Positions 16,063 to 24,050 of a stretch of DNA of 64,000 bases are shown piece by piece. Positions within the stretch are counted from its first letter, which is position 1, and each line of letters starts with the position of its first letter. Made by a program: the position numbers and the translations under genes. The notes under the pieces are model-generated. The model saw nothing but the letters and a program-made list of their open reading frames with translations, ran no database searches and was not told the origin of the DNA. This stretch comes from Paraburkholderia bannensis NBRC 103871 (GTDB lineage Bacteria > Pseudomonadota > Gammaproteobacteria > Burkholderiales > Burkholderiaceae): positions 1 through 64,000 of the forward strand of contig NZ_BAYA01000007.1 in NCBI RefSeq assembly GCF_000685015.1. The letters run 5' to 3'.

Positions 16063-17433
16063 ATGACCACGACTTTCGCCCCCGAACAGGAAGCCCTCGA
16101 CTTTCTCGCCCGCCATCCCGACATCGAGCTGTTCGAGCTCTTCATCGTCGATGCCGCGGGCGTTCCGCGCGGCAAGCTGCTGCATCGCGACGAGCTGCTC
16201 GCCGTCTATCGCGACGGCCGCCCGCTGCCGAGCGCCATCATGAACCTCACGATCAACGGCGACGACACGGAAGACAGCGGCCTTGTCTGGGATGTCGGCG
16301 ATATCGACTGCCGCGCCTATCCGCTGCCCGGCAGCCTCGTGCGCCTGCCGTGGCGCAAGCTGCCCACCGCTGCCGTGCAGGTGCAGATGCATCCCGAGCA
16401 GGGCCTGCCCGCCGGTGTCGCCGACCCGCGCCAGCTGCTCGCGCGCATCGTCGATCAGCTCCAGGCCGACGGTCTGTATCCCGTGATGGCGTGCGAGCTG
16501 GAGTTCTACCTGCTCGATGCGCGGCCGGACGCGCAGGGCCGCCCCCAGCCCGCGCTCGACACCGACGGGCGCCGCCCGCGCACGACCCAGGTCTATGGCC
16601 TGCGCGAACTCGAACAGATCGAGCCCTTCCTCAAGGATCTCTACGATGCCTGCCGCGACCAGGGCATTCCGGTGCGCACGGCCATCTCCGAATACGCGCC
16701 GGGCCAGGTCGAGATCACGCTCGAACACGGCCCCGCGCTCGAAGCGATGGATCACGCCGTGCGCTACAAGCGCATCGTCAAGGGCGTGGCCAACGCACAC
16801 GGTATGAGCGCGTGCTTCATGGCCAAGCCGTTCGCCGATATCGCGGGCTCGGGCATGCACATGCATGTGAGCCTCGCCAACGCGCGCGGCGAAAATCTCT
16901 TTGCATCCGAGGACAAGGCCGGCACGCCGATGCTGCGCCAGGCGGTGGGCGGCATGCTGCACGGCCTGCTCGATTCGATGCTGATGTTCTGCCCCAACGC
17001 CAATTCGTATCGCCGCTTTCAGGCGAACAGCTACGCGCCGTTCACGCCCACCTGGGGCGTCGACAACCGCACGGTGAGCCTGCGCATACCGGGCGGCCCG
17101 GCGGCCAGCCGGCACGTCGAGCATCGCGTCTGCGGCGCCGACGCGAACCCGTATCTCGCCGCAGCGGCAATCCTGGCGGCCTCGCACTATGGCGTGCGCG
17201 AAAAGCTCGATCCGGGCGCACCGATCGAAGGCAACGGCTATGCGCAGGCAAGCTCGTATCTGCCGACCGACTGGCTGAGCGCGCTGGATGCGCTCGAACG
17301 TTCGGCGTGGGCGCGCGACGTGTTTGGAGCGGGTTTCCTGAAGGTCTTCCTCGCGATCAAGCGCGCGGAATACCGTCAATTCATGGGTGAAGTGGGCGAG
17401 CAGGACTGGCGCTGGTATTTGCACCAGGCCTGA
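16063..17433 (+). CDS. Glutamine-synthetase-family ligase, gamma-glutamylputrescine synthetase-like (PuuA-like)
   Basis: A 456-aa ATP-dependent ligase that would join glutamate through its gamma-carboxyl to an amine. A short beta-grasp domain (residues about 15-110, ELFIVDAAGVPRGKL) precedes the catalytic domain. The metal-binding ACELEFYLLD (about 145-154), SEYAPGQVEITLEHG and GSGMHMHVSL (His-containing ATP/metal loop near 266) are visible, as is FRRFQANSYAPFTPTWG-like text carrying the YAPF motif. The adenylylation Tyr loop of GlnA is absent, as in PuuA-type enzymes. The plus-strand PuuB-like gene follows after 67 bp. Aniline-degradation ligases are an alternative relative. Confidence 0.92.
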   Translation: MTTTFAPEQEALDFLARHPDIELFELFIVDAAGVPRGKLLHRDELLAVYRDGRPLPSAIMNLTINGDDTEDSGLVWDVGDIDCRAYPLPGSLVRLPWRKLPTAAVQVQMHPEQGLPAGVADPRQLLARIVDQLQADGLYPVMACELEFYLLDARPDAQGRPQPALDTDGRRPRTTQVYGLRELEQIEPFLKDLYDACRDQGIPVRTAISEYAPGQVEITLEHGPALEAMDHAVRYKRIVKGVANAHGMSACFMAKPFADIAGSGMHMHVSLANARGENLFASEDKAGTPMLRQAVGGMLHGLLDSMLMFCPNANSYRRFQANSYAPFTPTWGVDNRTVSLRIPGGPAASRHVEHRVCGADANPYLAAAAILAASHYGVREKLDPGAPIEGNGYAQASSYLPTDWLSALDALERSAWARDVFGAGFLKVFLAIKRAEYRQFMGEVGEQDWRWYLHQA

Positions 17434-17500
17434 TGCGCCATGCCGCTGTGGCCGGAGCTTCGGCCGCAGCCAGAACACTCATTATCGAACAGGATTCCTT

Positions 17501-18814
17501 ATGAATGCAGCCATTCCCCTTCAGCGGGCCGCGCCGGAGCGCGAGCCGTCCTATTACACGGCGACCATCGGCATTGAAACCGATTACCCGACGCTCGAAG
17601 GCGAGCATCGCGCCGATGTCGCCATCATCGGCGGCGGCTTCACGGGCGTCGCCACGGCGCTGGAACTGGCCGAACGCGGCCTCTCGGTGGCGCTCGTCGA
17701 AACGCACAAGATCGGCTGGGGCGCGAGCGGGCGCAACGGCGGCCAGATCACGGGCAGCCTCTCGGGCGACGCCGCCATGCGCAAACAGATGCGCGCGACG
17801 CTCGGCGACGACGTGGACGATTTCATCTGGTGGCTGCGCTGGCGCGGCCACGACATCATTCGCACGCGCGTGGCGCGTTACGGCATCGACTGCGACCTGC
17901 GCAACGGCCACCTGCATGCGGCCATGAAGCCGTCGCACCTGCGCGAGCTCGAAGCGAGTTACGCGGAAGCCCAGCGCCGCGGCATGGGCGAAGAGGTCGA
18001 ACTGCTCGATCGCGCCGCCCTGCGGACGCACCTGGACTCGGATCTGTATAGCGGCGCACTCAAGAACCTGCGCAACATGCATGTCCACCCGCTGAACCTG
18101 TGCATAGGCGAGGCGCGCGCGGCACACGGGCTGGGCACGTCGATTTTCGAGCACTCCGAAGTTATCGACATCGTTCACGGCGCCACGCCCACGATCGTCA
18201 CCACGAAGGGGCGAATCCGCGCCAACCAGGTGCTGCTCGCGGGCGACGTCTATCACCGGCTCGCACGCACGCAACTGAGCGGCAAGATATTTCCCGCCAT
18301 GGGCGGGCTGGTGGCGACGGAACCGCTCGGCGATCTCGCCCTGCAGATCAATCCGCAACAGCTTGCCGTGTATGACTGCCGTTTTGTGCTCGATTACTAC
18401 CGGCCCACTGCCGACGGTCGGTTGCTGTTTGGCGGCGGCGCGAATTACTCGGGGCACAGCTCGCGCGACGTCGCCGCCGAATTGCTGCCCTGTATCGAGG
18501 AAACCTTCCCGAAACTCAAGGGCGTGCGCATCGACTATCAGTGGACTTGCGCGATGGGCATTGTCGTCAACCGCATTCCCCAGCTCGGCAAGCTTTCGGA
18601 CAATGTCTGGTATTGCCAGGGCTACTCGGGACACGGCGTCGCCACGAGTCACATCATGGGCGAAATCATGGCCGAGGCGATTACCGGGACGCTTGGACAT
18701 TTCGATACTTTCGCCGCGTGCCGCCACGTGCGAGTCCCGATGGGCGACCTGATTGGCAATCCGCTGCTCGCAGCCGGCATGTGGTACTACCAGATGCTCG
18801 AACACCTGCGCTAG
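17501..18814 (+). CDS. FAD-dependent amine oxidoreductase, gamma-glutamylputrescine oxidase-like (PuuB-like)
   Basis: A 437-aa DAO-fold flavoenzyme. The dinucleotide-binding motif VAIIGGGFTGVATALELAE is at about residues 39-57, followed by WGASGRNGGQITG, the flavin-contact loop found in PuuB and related oxidases. Near the C-terminus is CQGYSGHGVATSHIMGE, the second FAD motif. It would oxidise the terminal amine of a gamma-glutamylated substrate to an aldehyde, the input for the PuuC-like enzyme. AGGA precedes the ATG at 17501. The longer reading from 17387 overlaps the ligase gene without a ribosome site. Confidence 0.92.
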   Translation: MNAAIPLQRAAPEREPSYYTATIGIETDYPTLEGEHRADVAIIGGGFTGVATALELAERGLSVALVETHKIGWGASGRNGGQITGSLSGDAAMRKQMRATLGDDVDDFIWWLRWRGHDIIRTRVARYGIDCDLRNGHLHAAMKPSHLRELEASYAEAQRRGMGEEVELLDRAALRTHLDSDLYSGALKNLRNMHVHPLNLCIGEARAAHGLGTSIFEHSEVIDIVHGATPTIVTTKGRIRANQVLLAGDVYHRLARTQLSGKIFPAMGGLVATEPLGDLALQINPQQLAVYDCRFVLDYYRPTADGRLLFGGGANYSGHSSRDVAAELLPCIEETFPKLKGVRIDYQWTCAMGIVVNRIPQLGKLSDNVWYCQGYSGHGVATSHIMGEIMAEAITGTLGHFDTFAACRHVRVPMGDLIGNPLLAAGMWYYQMLEHLR

Positions 18815-18870
18815 CGAGCGGTTGAAGAGCTAAAACGGCCGCGCGCCAGGCGTCGAAGAAGGGCTTTTTG

Positions 18871-18920
18871 CCTTCCGGGAAACGCAGGTGAAGCACCTGC
18901 TCCCAGTCATTCCCGGAAGG
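18871..18920. other. Nested inverted repeats between the PuuB-like gene and a porin gene
   Basis: An outer 11-bp perfect dyad (CCTTCCGGGAA at 18871-18881 with 18910-18920) encloses a 7-bp dyad with a 3-nt loop (GCAGGTG 18884-18890 with CACCTGC 18894-18900). It lies between two convergent genes. No T-run follows on either strand, so it may end transcription in both directions with Rho, or be a cruciform or protein site. Confidence 0.5.
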
Positions 18921-18948
18921 TGAAACCTGGTGACTACAAGGAACCCGA

Positions 18949-20094
18949 TCAGAACGTGTGACGGATGCCAACCATTGCTGCCGTGGTGGAGACGCCAGGC
19001 GCAACCGGTGTGCCATAGACGATCGTCTGGTTCATGGTTCCCTTGTTGTTGACGTAACCGACCTGGGCATACGCCCGGGTTGCCTTTGAAAGGCTGTATT
19101 CCACGCCTAAAGCGATTTCACTCGATTTGTTCTCCGAATGATTACGGTCTTTCAGGTAATAGTAGCCGGACGTGATCTTGAAGAACGGATTGACCTGGTA
19201 TCCAAGCCCGCCCGAAATCATTTCGAAGTCGACACTGTCGCTCTTCGCCGGATTCCTGCCGATGCCGTACGACGCGGACAGCGAGAATCCATTGACCGTA
19301 TACAACGCTCCTAAATAATAAAAGCGGTTATTGGCCACGCCTGTCGCCGGTACGGCCGCTGCGGCCGGATAGTTGGCTGGGTAGGGGTTGGTATCGTGCC
19401 CGTTGTAGTACACCGCAGCCAGGTTCAATCCGCCATTCGAATACTTGAGTACCGCCGATTCGCGCGTACCGCCCTGGAAGTGCCCTGGTGTTCCGCCCGG
19501 CGCGAACTCAAGCGAAACGGATGCCCCATAGAATTTCGGCGATACGTAGACCAGCGCGTTGCTGTCGTAGAGGGCGCCGATTGGCGCATTCGTATTCGTC
19601 CCAGGCCAGCCGGCCGCCTGGTTGAGCCCGAGCCACGCGGTCAGGATGCTGCCGAAATATTGCGCGCCGCGTGCGTCGGTGTCCGCCATCGCGTAGATCA
19701 TCGGGACGATCTGCCGCCCGGCGTCGATCGTGCCGAACGGCCCGGACACGCCGATGCTCGCGTACTGGTTGAAGAGCGCCGTCACCCCCGGTGTGTCGGA
19801 CAGGCCCGGCTTGCCGTTGGTGGAAGTGAACGAGCCTTGCAGCCTGAAGTTGATCTTGTAGCCCCCGCCGATGTCCTCGCTGCCCTTGAGTCCCCACAGA
19901 CTGGAGAAGATGCCACCGTCCTTGAGTTGCCAGGTATGCCCCAGATTGCGCGCAGTCGGCGCGAACGAGGCTGCCGCAGTCGTTTGGTACAGCACGCCGC
20001 TATCGAGCACGCCATAGAGCGTAACCGACGACTGCGCATAGGCGGCCGGCGCCAAAACGATCAGCACTGCATAACTAAATTGACCGACTTTCAT
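18949..20094 (-). CDS. Gram-negative porin, OmpC-like, last gene of the BKACE operon
   Basis: A 381-aa outer-membrane porin. It has a 20-residue signal peptide (MKVGQFSYAVLIVLAPAAYA), mature start QSSVTLYGVLDSGVLY, a GLKGSEDIGGGYKINF strand pair and C-terminal Phe (MVGIRHTF). The upstream gene in the same direction ends 80 bp away, so co-transcription with the BKACE/TauD operon is likely but not certain. As with the porin at 3948, its position suggests uptake of the operon substrate. Confidence 0.94.
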   Translation of the reverse strand: MKVGQFSYAVLIVLAPAAYAQSSVTLYGVLDSGVLYQTTAAASFAPTARNLGHTWQLKDGGIFSSLWGLKGSEDIGGGYKINFRLQGSFTSTNGKPGLSDTPGVTALFNQYASIGVSGPFGTIDAGRQIVPMIYAMADTDARGAQYFGSILTAWLGLNQAAGWPGTNTNAPIGALYDSNALVYVSPKFYGASVSLEFAPGGTPGHFQGGTRESAVLKYSNGGLNLAAVYYNGHDTNPYPANYPAAAAVPATGVANNRFYYLGALYTVNGFSLSASYGIGRNPAKSDSVDFEMISGGLGYQVNPFFKITSGYYYLKDRNHSENKSSEIALGVEYSLSKATRAYAQVGYVNNKGTMNQTIVYGTPVAPGVSTTAAMVGIRHTF

Positions 20095-20174
20095 TTCGTC
20101 TCCTCCGATCTCCGGTGCGCCGGGTTGACCCGGCTGCTTATGGTCTCAAGCTTGAATACAACGGACTTCTTGCT

Positions 20175-20735
20175 TCAGTAAAGCTCGCGAATCAGCGATT
20201 GCGCCATCGGCCATTCGCCAAATCCTGCTGCCGGGTTCAGGTGACCGACTTCGCCAAGGTCGACGAGCCGGCTTCCCCAGCATTTCGCCATCGTTTCGAC
20301 CCGCTCGAATTTCGCAAGCGGATCGTTTCGGCTCGCCCCGACGATACTGGGAAACGGCAGCGGCCTTCGTGGAACCGGCAGCCAGCCCGCCCGTTCAAGC
20401 GTTGAAAGAGCCGGATATCCTTCCGGCAGCGGCACTTCCAGGTCGGCGGGAGCGGCTAGCAGCGCGCCATGAATCTCGCGTTTGTGCTGTTGAGCCCAGT
20501 GCACGGTAATCATCACGCCCGCGCTATGCGCGACCAGAATCACCGGGCCATCGATCCTTGCAAGCGCTGCGTCGAGCGCATCAACTCTTGCAGCGAGACT
20601 GAGTCTGTCCTGCTCAAGTGGCGGCACCGACGCCACCTTGGCCAGCCTTTGCTCTAGCAGCGTTTGCCAATGCTGCGCTACGTAGTCGCGCAGGCCCGGC
20701 ACCATGAGAACAACAGGCGTCGTATCGAACGTCAT
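20175..20735 (-). CDS. RBBP9/YdeN-family alpha/beta hydrolase
   Basis: A 186-aa small serine hydrolase. The nucleophile elbow is VAHSAG (Ser near residue 72) after VILV, and the start VVLMVPGLRD carries the oxyanion-hole strand. A later Asp in ASRNDPLAKF and His in VGHLNPAAGFGEWP complete the triad. These enzymes cut esters or amides of small molecules, and natural substrates are mostly unknown. GGAGA precedes the ATG by 7 nt and the TauD-type gene ends 19 bp upstream, so it is part of the operon. Confidence 0.9.
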   Translation of the reverse strand: MTFDTTPVVLMVPGLRDYVAQHWQTLLEQRLAKVASVPPLEQDRLSLAARVDALDAALARIDGPVILVAHSAGVMITVHWAQQHKREIHGALLAAPADLEVPLPEGYPALSTLERAGWLPVPRRPLPFPSIVGASRNDPLAKFERVETMAKCWGSRLVDLGEVGHLNPAAGFGEWPMAQSLIRELY

Positions 20736-20754
20736 GAAGCGGTCTCCTCGCGCG

Positions 20755-21603
20755 TCAGTACGGTCTGTCGCCGATAATGCCCGCGCGCTCCATCTTGCGA
20801 TGGCACGGCAGGTAATCCATCACGGCGTAGTGCTGCGTGCTGCGGTTGTCCCAGATCGCCACGCTGTTGGGTTTCCAGCGCCAGCGAACCTGATACTCGG
20901 GGATATAGGCCTGGCTGATCAGATAGCGCAGCAGTTCCCCTGCCCCCGGATTGGCGTCTTGCCCAAAACGCACGCGCTCCGGAGTGTGGTAATTGGTGAA
21001 GTGCGTCGCGAACGCACTGACAAACAGCACCTTTTCACCGGACTCCGGATGGGTGCGCACGACCGGATGCTCTGCGTCGGGAAATTGCGCCTTCAATGCA
21101 AGGCGTTTTTCAATCGGCATGGCCGCGCCGAAGCTGGCTTCGATGCTGTGACGCGCGCGCAATTCCGCGATCTGGGTCTTGATGTAGTCCGGCAGCCTTT
21201 CATACGCGAGAACCATGTTTGCCCACATCGTGTCGCCACCGACAGGCGGGCACTCCACACAGCGCAGGACGGCGCCGAACTGTGGCGCTTCGCGCCAGGT
21301 GGCGTCCGCGTGCCAAGCGTTCTCATACCGGTCGTTGGGCTGCCCGGGATTTTTGTAGATGCGTACGAGACCGGGATATTCCGGGTCGCTGCCGGCAACC
21401 GGATGGTCTTCCAGTTCGCCGAAGCGGCGCGCAAATGCAACGTGCTCGCCACGCGAAATTTCCTGGTCGCGCAGGAACAGCACCCGATGTTCGAGCAGCG
21501 CCGAACGGATCGCGGCAAACAGGCCGTCATCATGGATGGCCGCGGAAAGCTTCACGCCAACCAGTTCAGCGCCGATAGCGCACGTCAATGGTTCGACTCT
21601 CAT
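20755..21603 (-). CDS. TauD/TfdA-family Fe(II)/2-oxoglutarate dioxygenase
   Basis: A 282-aa dioxygenase that would couple 2-oxoglutarate decarboxylation to hydroxylation, often with C-S, C-O or C-N cleavage. The iron facial triad is visible: His-x-Asp in AWHADATWRE (about residues 101-103) and the distal His in WDNRSTQHYAV near 255. The following Arg in CHRKMERAGI binds 2-oxoglutarate. The start at 21603 has GAGGGG at good distance, overlapping the stop of the preceding gene. The upstream extension to 21693 has none. The substrate is not predictable beyond that of an operon feeding a BKACE. Confidence 0.93.
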   Translation of the reverse strand: MRVEPLTCAIGAELVGVKLSAAIHDDGLFAAIRSALLEHRVLFLRDQEISRGEHVAFARRFGELEDHPVAGSDPEYPGLVRIYKNPGQPNDRYENAWHADATWREAPQFGAVLRCVECPPVGGDTMWANMVLAYERLPDYIKTQIAELRARHSIEASFGAAMPIEKRLALKAQFPDAEHPVVRTHPESGEKVLFVSAFATHFTNYHTPERVRFGQDANPGAGELLRYLISQAYIPEYQVRWRWKPNSVAIWDNRSTQHYAVMDYLPCHRKMERAGIIGDRPY

Positions 21604-21613
21604 CGCGTACCCC

Positions 21614-22594
21614 TCAGATGACGAAAACCGACGAACCCGTGGTCTTGCGCGACTCCAGGTCGCGGTGGGCCTGGGCTGCGTCTTCCAGTGCATAGCGCTG
21701 ATTCAGTTCGATCCTGATGCGGCCCGCAGCGACATGTCCGAACAACTCGCCTGCGAGCGCATCCTTGTCAGCCGGATCGGCGATATAGTCTGCCAGCGCC
21801 GGGCGCGTCAGATACAGCGATCCTTTCATCGCCAGCATCTGAGGGTTGAATGGCGGGATCGGCCCGGAAGCCGTGCCCACGCAGACCATCAGGCCGCGGC
21901 GCCTGAGCGAGTCCAGAGAAGACTCGAACGTATCCTTGCCGACACTATCGAACACCACATCGACGCCGACGCCGTTTGTCAGTTCGCGCACGCGCTTCGC
22001 GACGTCTTCCCGGCTGTAGTCGATGATGTGATCGCAGCCGTGAGAGCGAGCCAGTGCGCCCTTGACCTCGCTCGACACGGTGCCGATTACTGTCAGCCCC
22101 AGCAGTTTCGCCCATTGCGACACGATCAGGCCGACACCGCCCGCGGCGGCATGCAGCAAGATGGTGTCGCCCGCCTTGAAGTCGTGAATGCGGCGCATCA
22201 GGTAGGCCGCCGTCAAGCCTCTCATCGTCATCCCGGCGGCCGTTTCGCAGGAGATAGCGGCCGGAAGTTTGATGAGCGGTGCGGCGGGAACCAGCCGTTC
22301 GGTGCTGTACGCACCAAGCGTATTCAGAAAGCCGGTGTAGGTGACGCGATCGCCGACGGCAAAAGCGCTTACGTCCGGGCCGATTGCCTCGACCACCCCC
22401 GCCGCCTCGACGCCCATGCCCGCAGGCAGCGGCACGGGATACAGACCGCTGCGGAAATACGTATCGGCGAAATTCAGCCCCACTGCCTCGTGGCGCAGGC
22501 GAACCTGACCTGGCCCGGGATCGCCCACTTCCACCGTTTCGTATCGCAGGACTTCGGGGCCGCCTGCTTCGTAGAAACGCACTGCTTTCGCCAT
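21614..22594 (-). CDS. NADPH:quinone oxidoreductase, zinc-free MDR type
   Basis: A 326-aa medium-chain reductase of the zeta-crystallin/QorA type. The substrate domain starts AVRFYEAGGPEVLRYETVEV, and the cofactor domain has AAAGGVGLIVSQWAKLLG (about residues 148-165). The structural and catalytic zinc cysteines of alcohol dehydrogenases are absent. The SD AAGGAG lies before the ATG at 22594. It sits between the MFS and TauD genes (72 and 10 bp gaps) and may reduce an enone or quinone intermediate. Confidence 0.9.
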   Translation of the reverse strand: MAKAVRFYEAGGPEVLRYETVEVGDPGPGQVRLRHEAVGLNFADTYFRSGLYPVPLPAGMGVEAAGVVEAIGPDVSAFAVGDRVTYTGFLNTLGAYSTERLVPAAPLIKLPAAISCETAAGMTMRGLTAAYLMRRIHDFKAGDTILLHAAAGGVGLIVSQWAKLLGLTVIGTVSSEVKGALARSHGCDHIIDYSREDVAKRVRELTNGVGVDVVFDSVGKDTFESSLDSLRRRGLMVCVGTASGPIPPFNPQMLAMKGSLYLTRPALADYIADPADKDALAGELFGHVAAGRIRIELNQRYALEDAAQAHRDLESRKTTGSSVFVI

Positions 22595-22666
22595 TATTGA
22601 CTCCTTGTTAATTCGCACTACCTATTGATATTCGAACGAGCCAGCCTTCATGCCACAGCGCATCGA

Positions 22667-23986
22667 CTAGTGTCCGGCCTGTTCGCGCAACACGTTCACG
22701 CTATGAAGGTCGGCGCGATAGCTGCGTTTGCCAATGAAGAACGCGAGCGCCGCGACAAGCGGTGCAAACGGCACGAGTTGCAGCGCGCCGAGCAACCCAA
22801 TGCGGTCAGCAACAATGCCGGTCAGAATCGCAGCCGGAGCCAGTCCCAGCAGATTGTTGGCAAGCGTCAGCGTCGCAAATGCCGAGGCGTGAATCGACGG
22901 CGGCGTGAGGTTGGCCACCATCGCGCCCGAAGGGCCCGTCGATCCCGCGCAGAAAAACATGCCAGCACCGATCACGCCAAGTTGCGCCACTCCCGCCGGC
23001 ATGCGGAAGCCAACCGCCAGCAGGACAAAACACGTCACGCAGAAGGCTACCGCGACGCTCCATTTGCGCTCCCGCCGATGCTTGCTGAGACGATCGGCCA
23101 GATTGCCGCACACGACCATGCCAACAGCGGTCGCGAGTACGAATAACGCGGCGCACATGGCTGCGTTGCCGGTGGACATGGCGTAGTAGCGGTTCAGGAA
23201 ACTCGGCATCCATGCCCATACGGCTGCGGGAACCAGCAGATGAATTCCGCTGCCGACATAGGCGCACACAACCGACTTCGTCGAAAAAAGCCCTTTGATT
23301 ACGGCACGGAAGTTCATGCGCACGCTATGGGCACGCGCGTGAGGGAGCGAATCTGCAGGCTGCAGTTTCGCGACCTGCCTTTCCGTCACGACCAACCCGT
23401 ACCCTGCCAGCAGAACAATCCCGAGCGCCGCCATCGCGCCAAATGCTGCGCGCCAACCCAGATGGGCCGCGACTATGCCGCCAATCGCCATGCCCAGCAC
23501 CGAACCGAATGCGCCTCCCGCCATGAACGCGGCAGTCAGCGTTGCACGCAGGCGAGCCGGAAAGATGCTGAGAACCAGCGCGATACCCACGCTGCCATAG
23601 GCGGCTTCGCCTGCACCGACGAACGCACGAGCGAGCAGCATCTCGTGATAGTTCGTGGAAAACGCACAGCCCAGCGTGGCAATGCTCCACATCGCGGCCA
23701 TCAATGCGATGCTTTTGATTCGCCCCCAACGATCGGCCAGCACGGATAGCGGGAACGTAAGCACCCCGACCATCAGCGCAACCACGCTGCTCAACGAGCC
23801 CAGGTGCGTATCGGAGAGGTGCCACGCCGTCCTGAGCATGGGGAATACGGCGTTCAGCACCTGACGCGACATATAGTCGGAGAGCAGCAAGCCGACGGTC
23901 AGTGCGAAGACTACCCACGCATAGGCACCGACATCGCCTTGCGCCGTCGATTCATGGCCCGTTGCGGGCTCGGCATGCGTGAGCAT
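22667..23986 (-). CDS. MFS transporter
   Basis: A 439-aa inner-membrane major-facilitator protein with about 12 hydrophobic segments. The conserved loop 2-3 pattern appears as LADRWGRIKSIALM, and a second copy after helix 8 as NLADRLSKHRRERK. Helix 1 is AYAWVVFALTVGLLLSDYMSRQVLNAVFP, resembling organic-acid proton symporters. AAGGAG stands 11 nt before the ATG. It is the second gene of the operon, 64 bp after the BKACE gene, and is presumably the uptake system for the substrate. Confidence 0.92.
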   Translation of the reverse strand: MLTHAEPATGHESTAQGDVGAYAWVVFALTVGLLLSDYMSRQVLNAVFPMLRTAWHLSDTHLGSLSSVVALMVGVLTFPLSVLADRWGRIKSIALMAAMWSIATLGCAFSTNYHEMLLARAFVGAGEAAYGSVGIALVLSIFPARLRATLTAAFMAGGAFGSVLGMAIGGIVAAHLGWRAAFGAMAALGIVLLAGYGLVVTERQVAKLQPADSLPHARAHSVRMNFRAVIKGLFSTKSVVCAYVGSGIHLLVPAAVWAWMPSFLNRYYAMSTGNAAMCAALFVLATAVGMVVCGNLADRLSKHRRERKWSVAVAFCVTCFVLLAVGFRMPAGVAQLGVIGAGMFFCAGSTGPSGAMVANLTPPSIHASAFATLTLANNLLGLAPAAILTGIVADRIGLLGALQLVPFAPLVAALAFFIGKRSYRADLHSVNVLREQAGH

Positions 23987-24050
23987 GAGTGTGTCTCCTT
24001 CATGGACTGCTTTTTATGTTTTCACATCTTTGTGTTACCGACGCTGGCAC

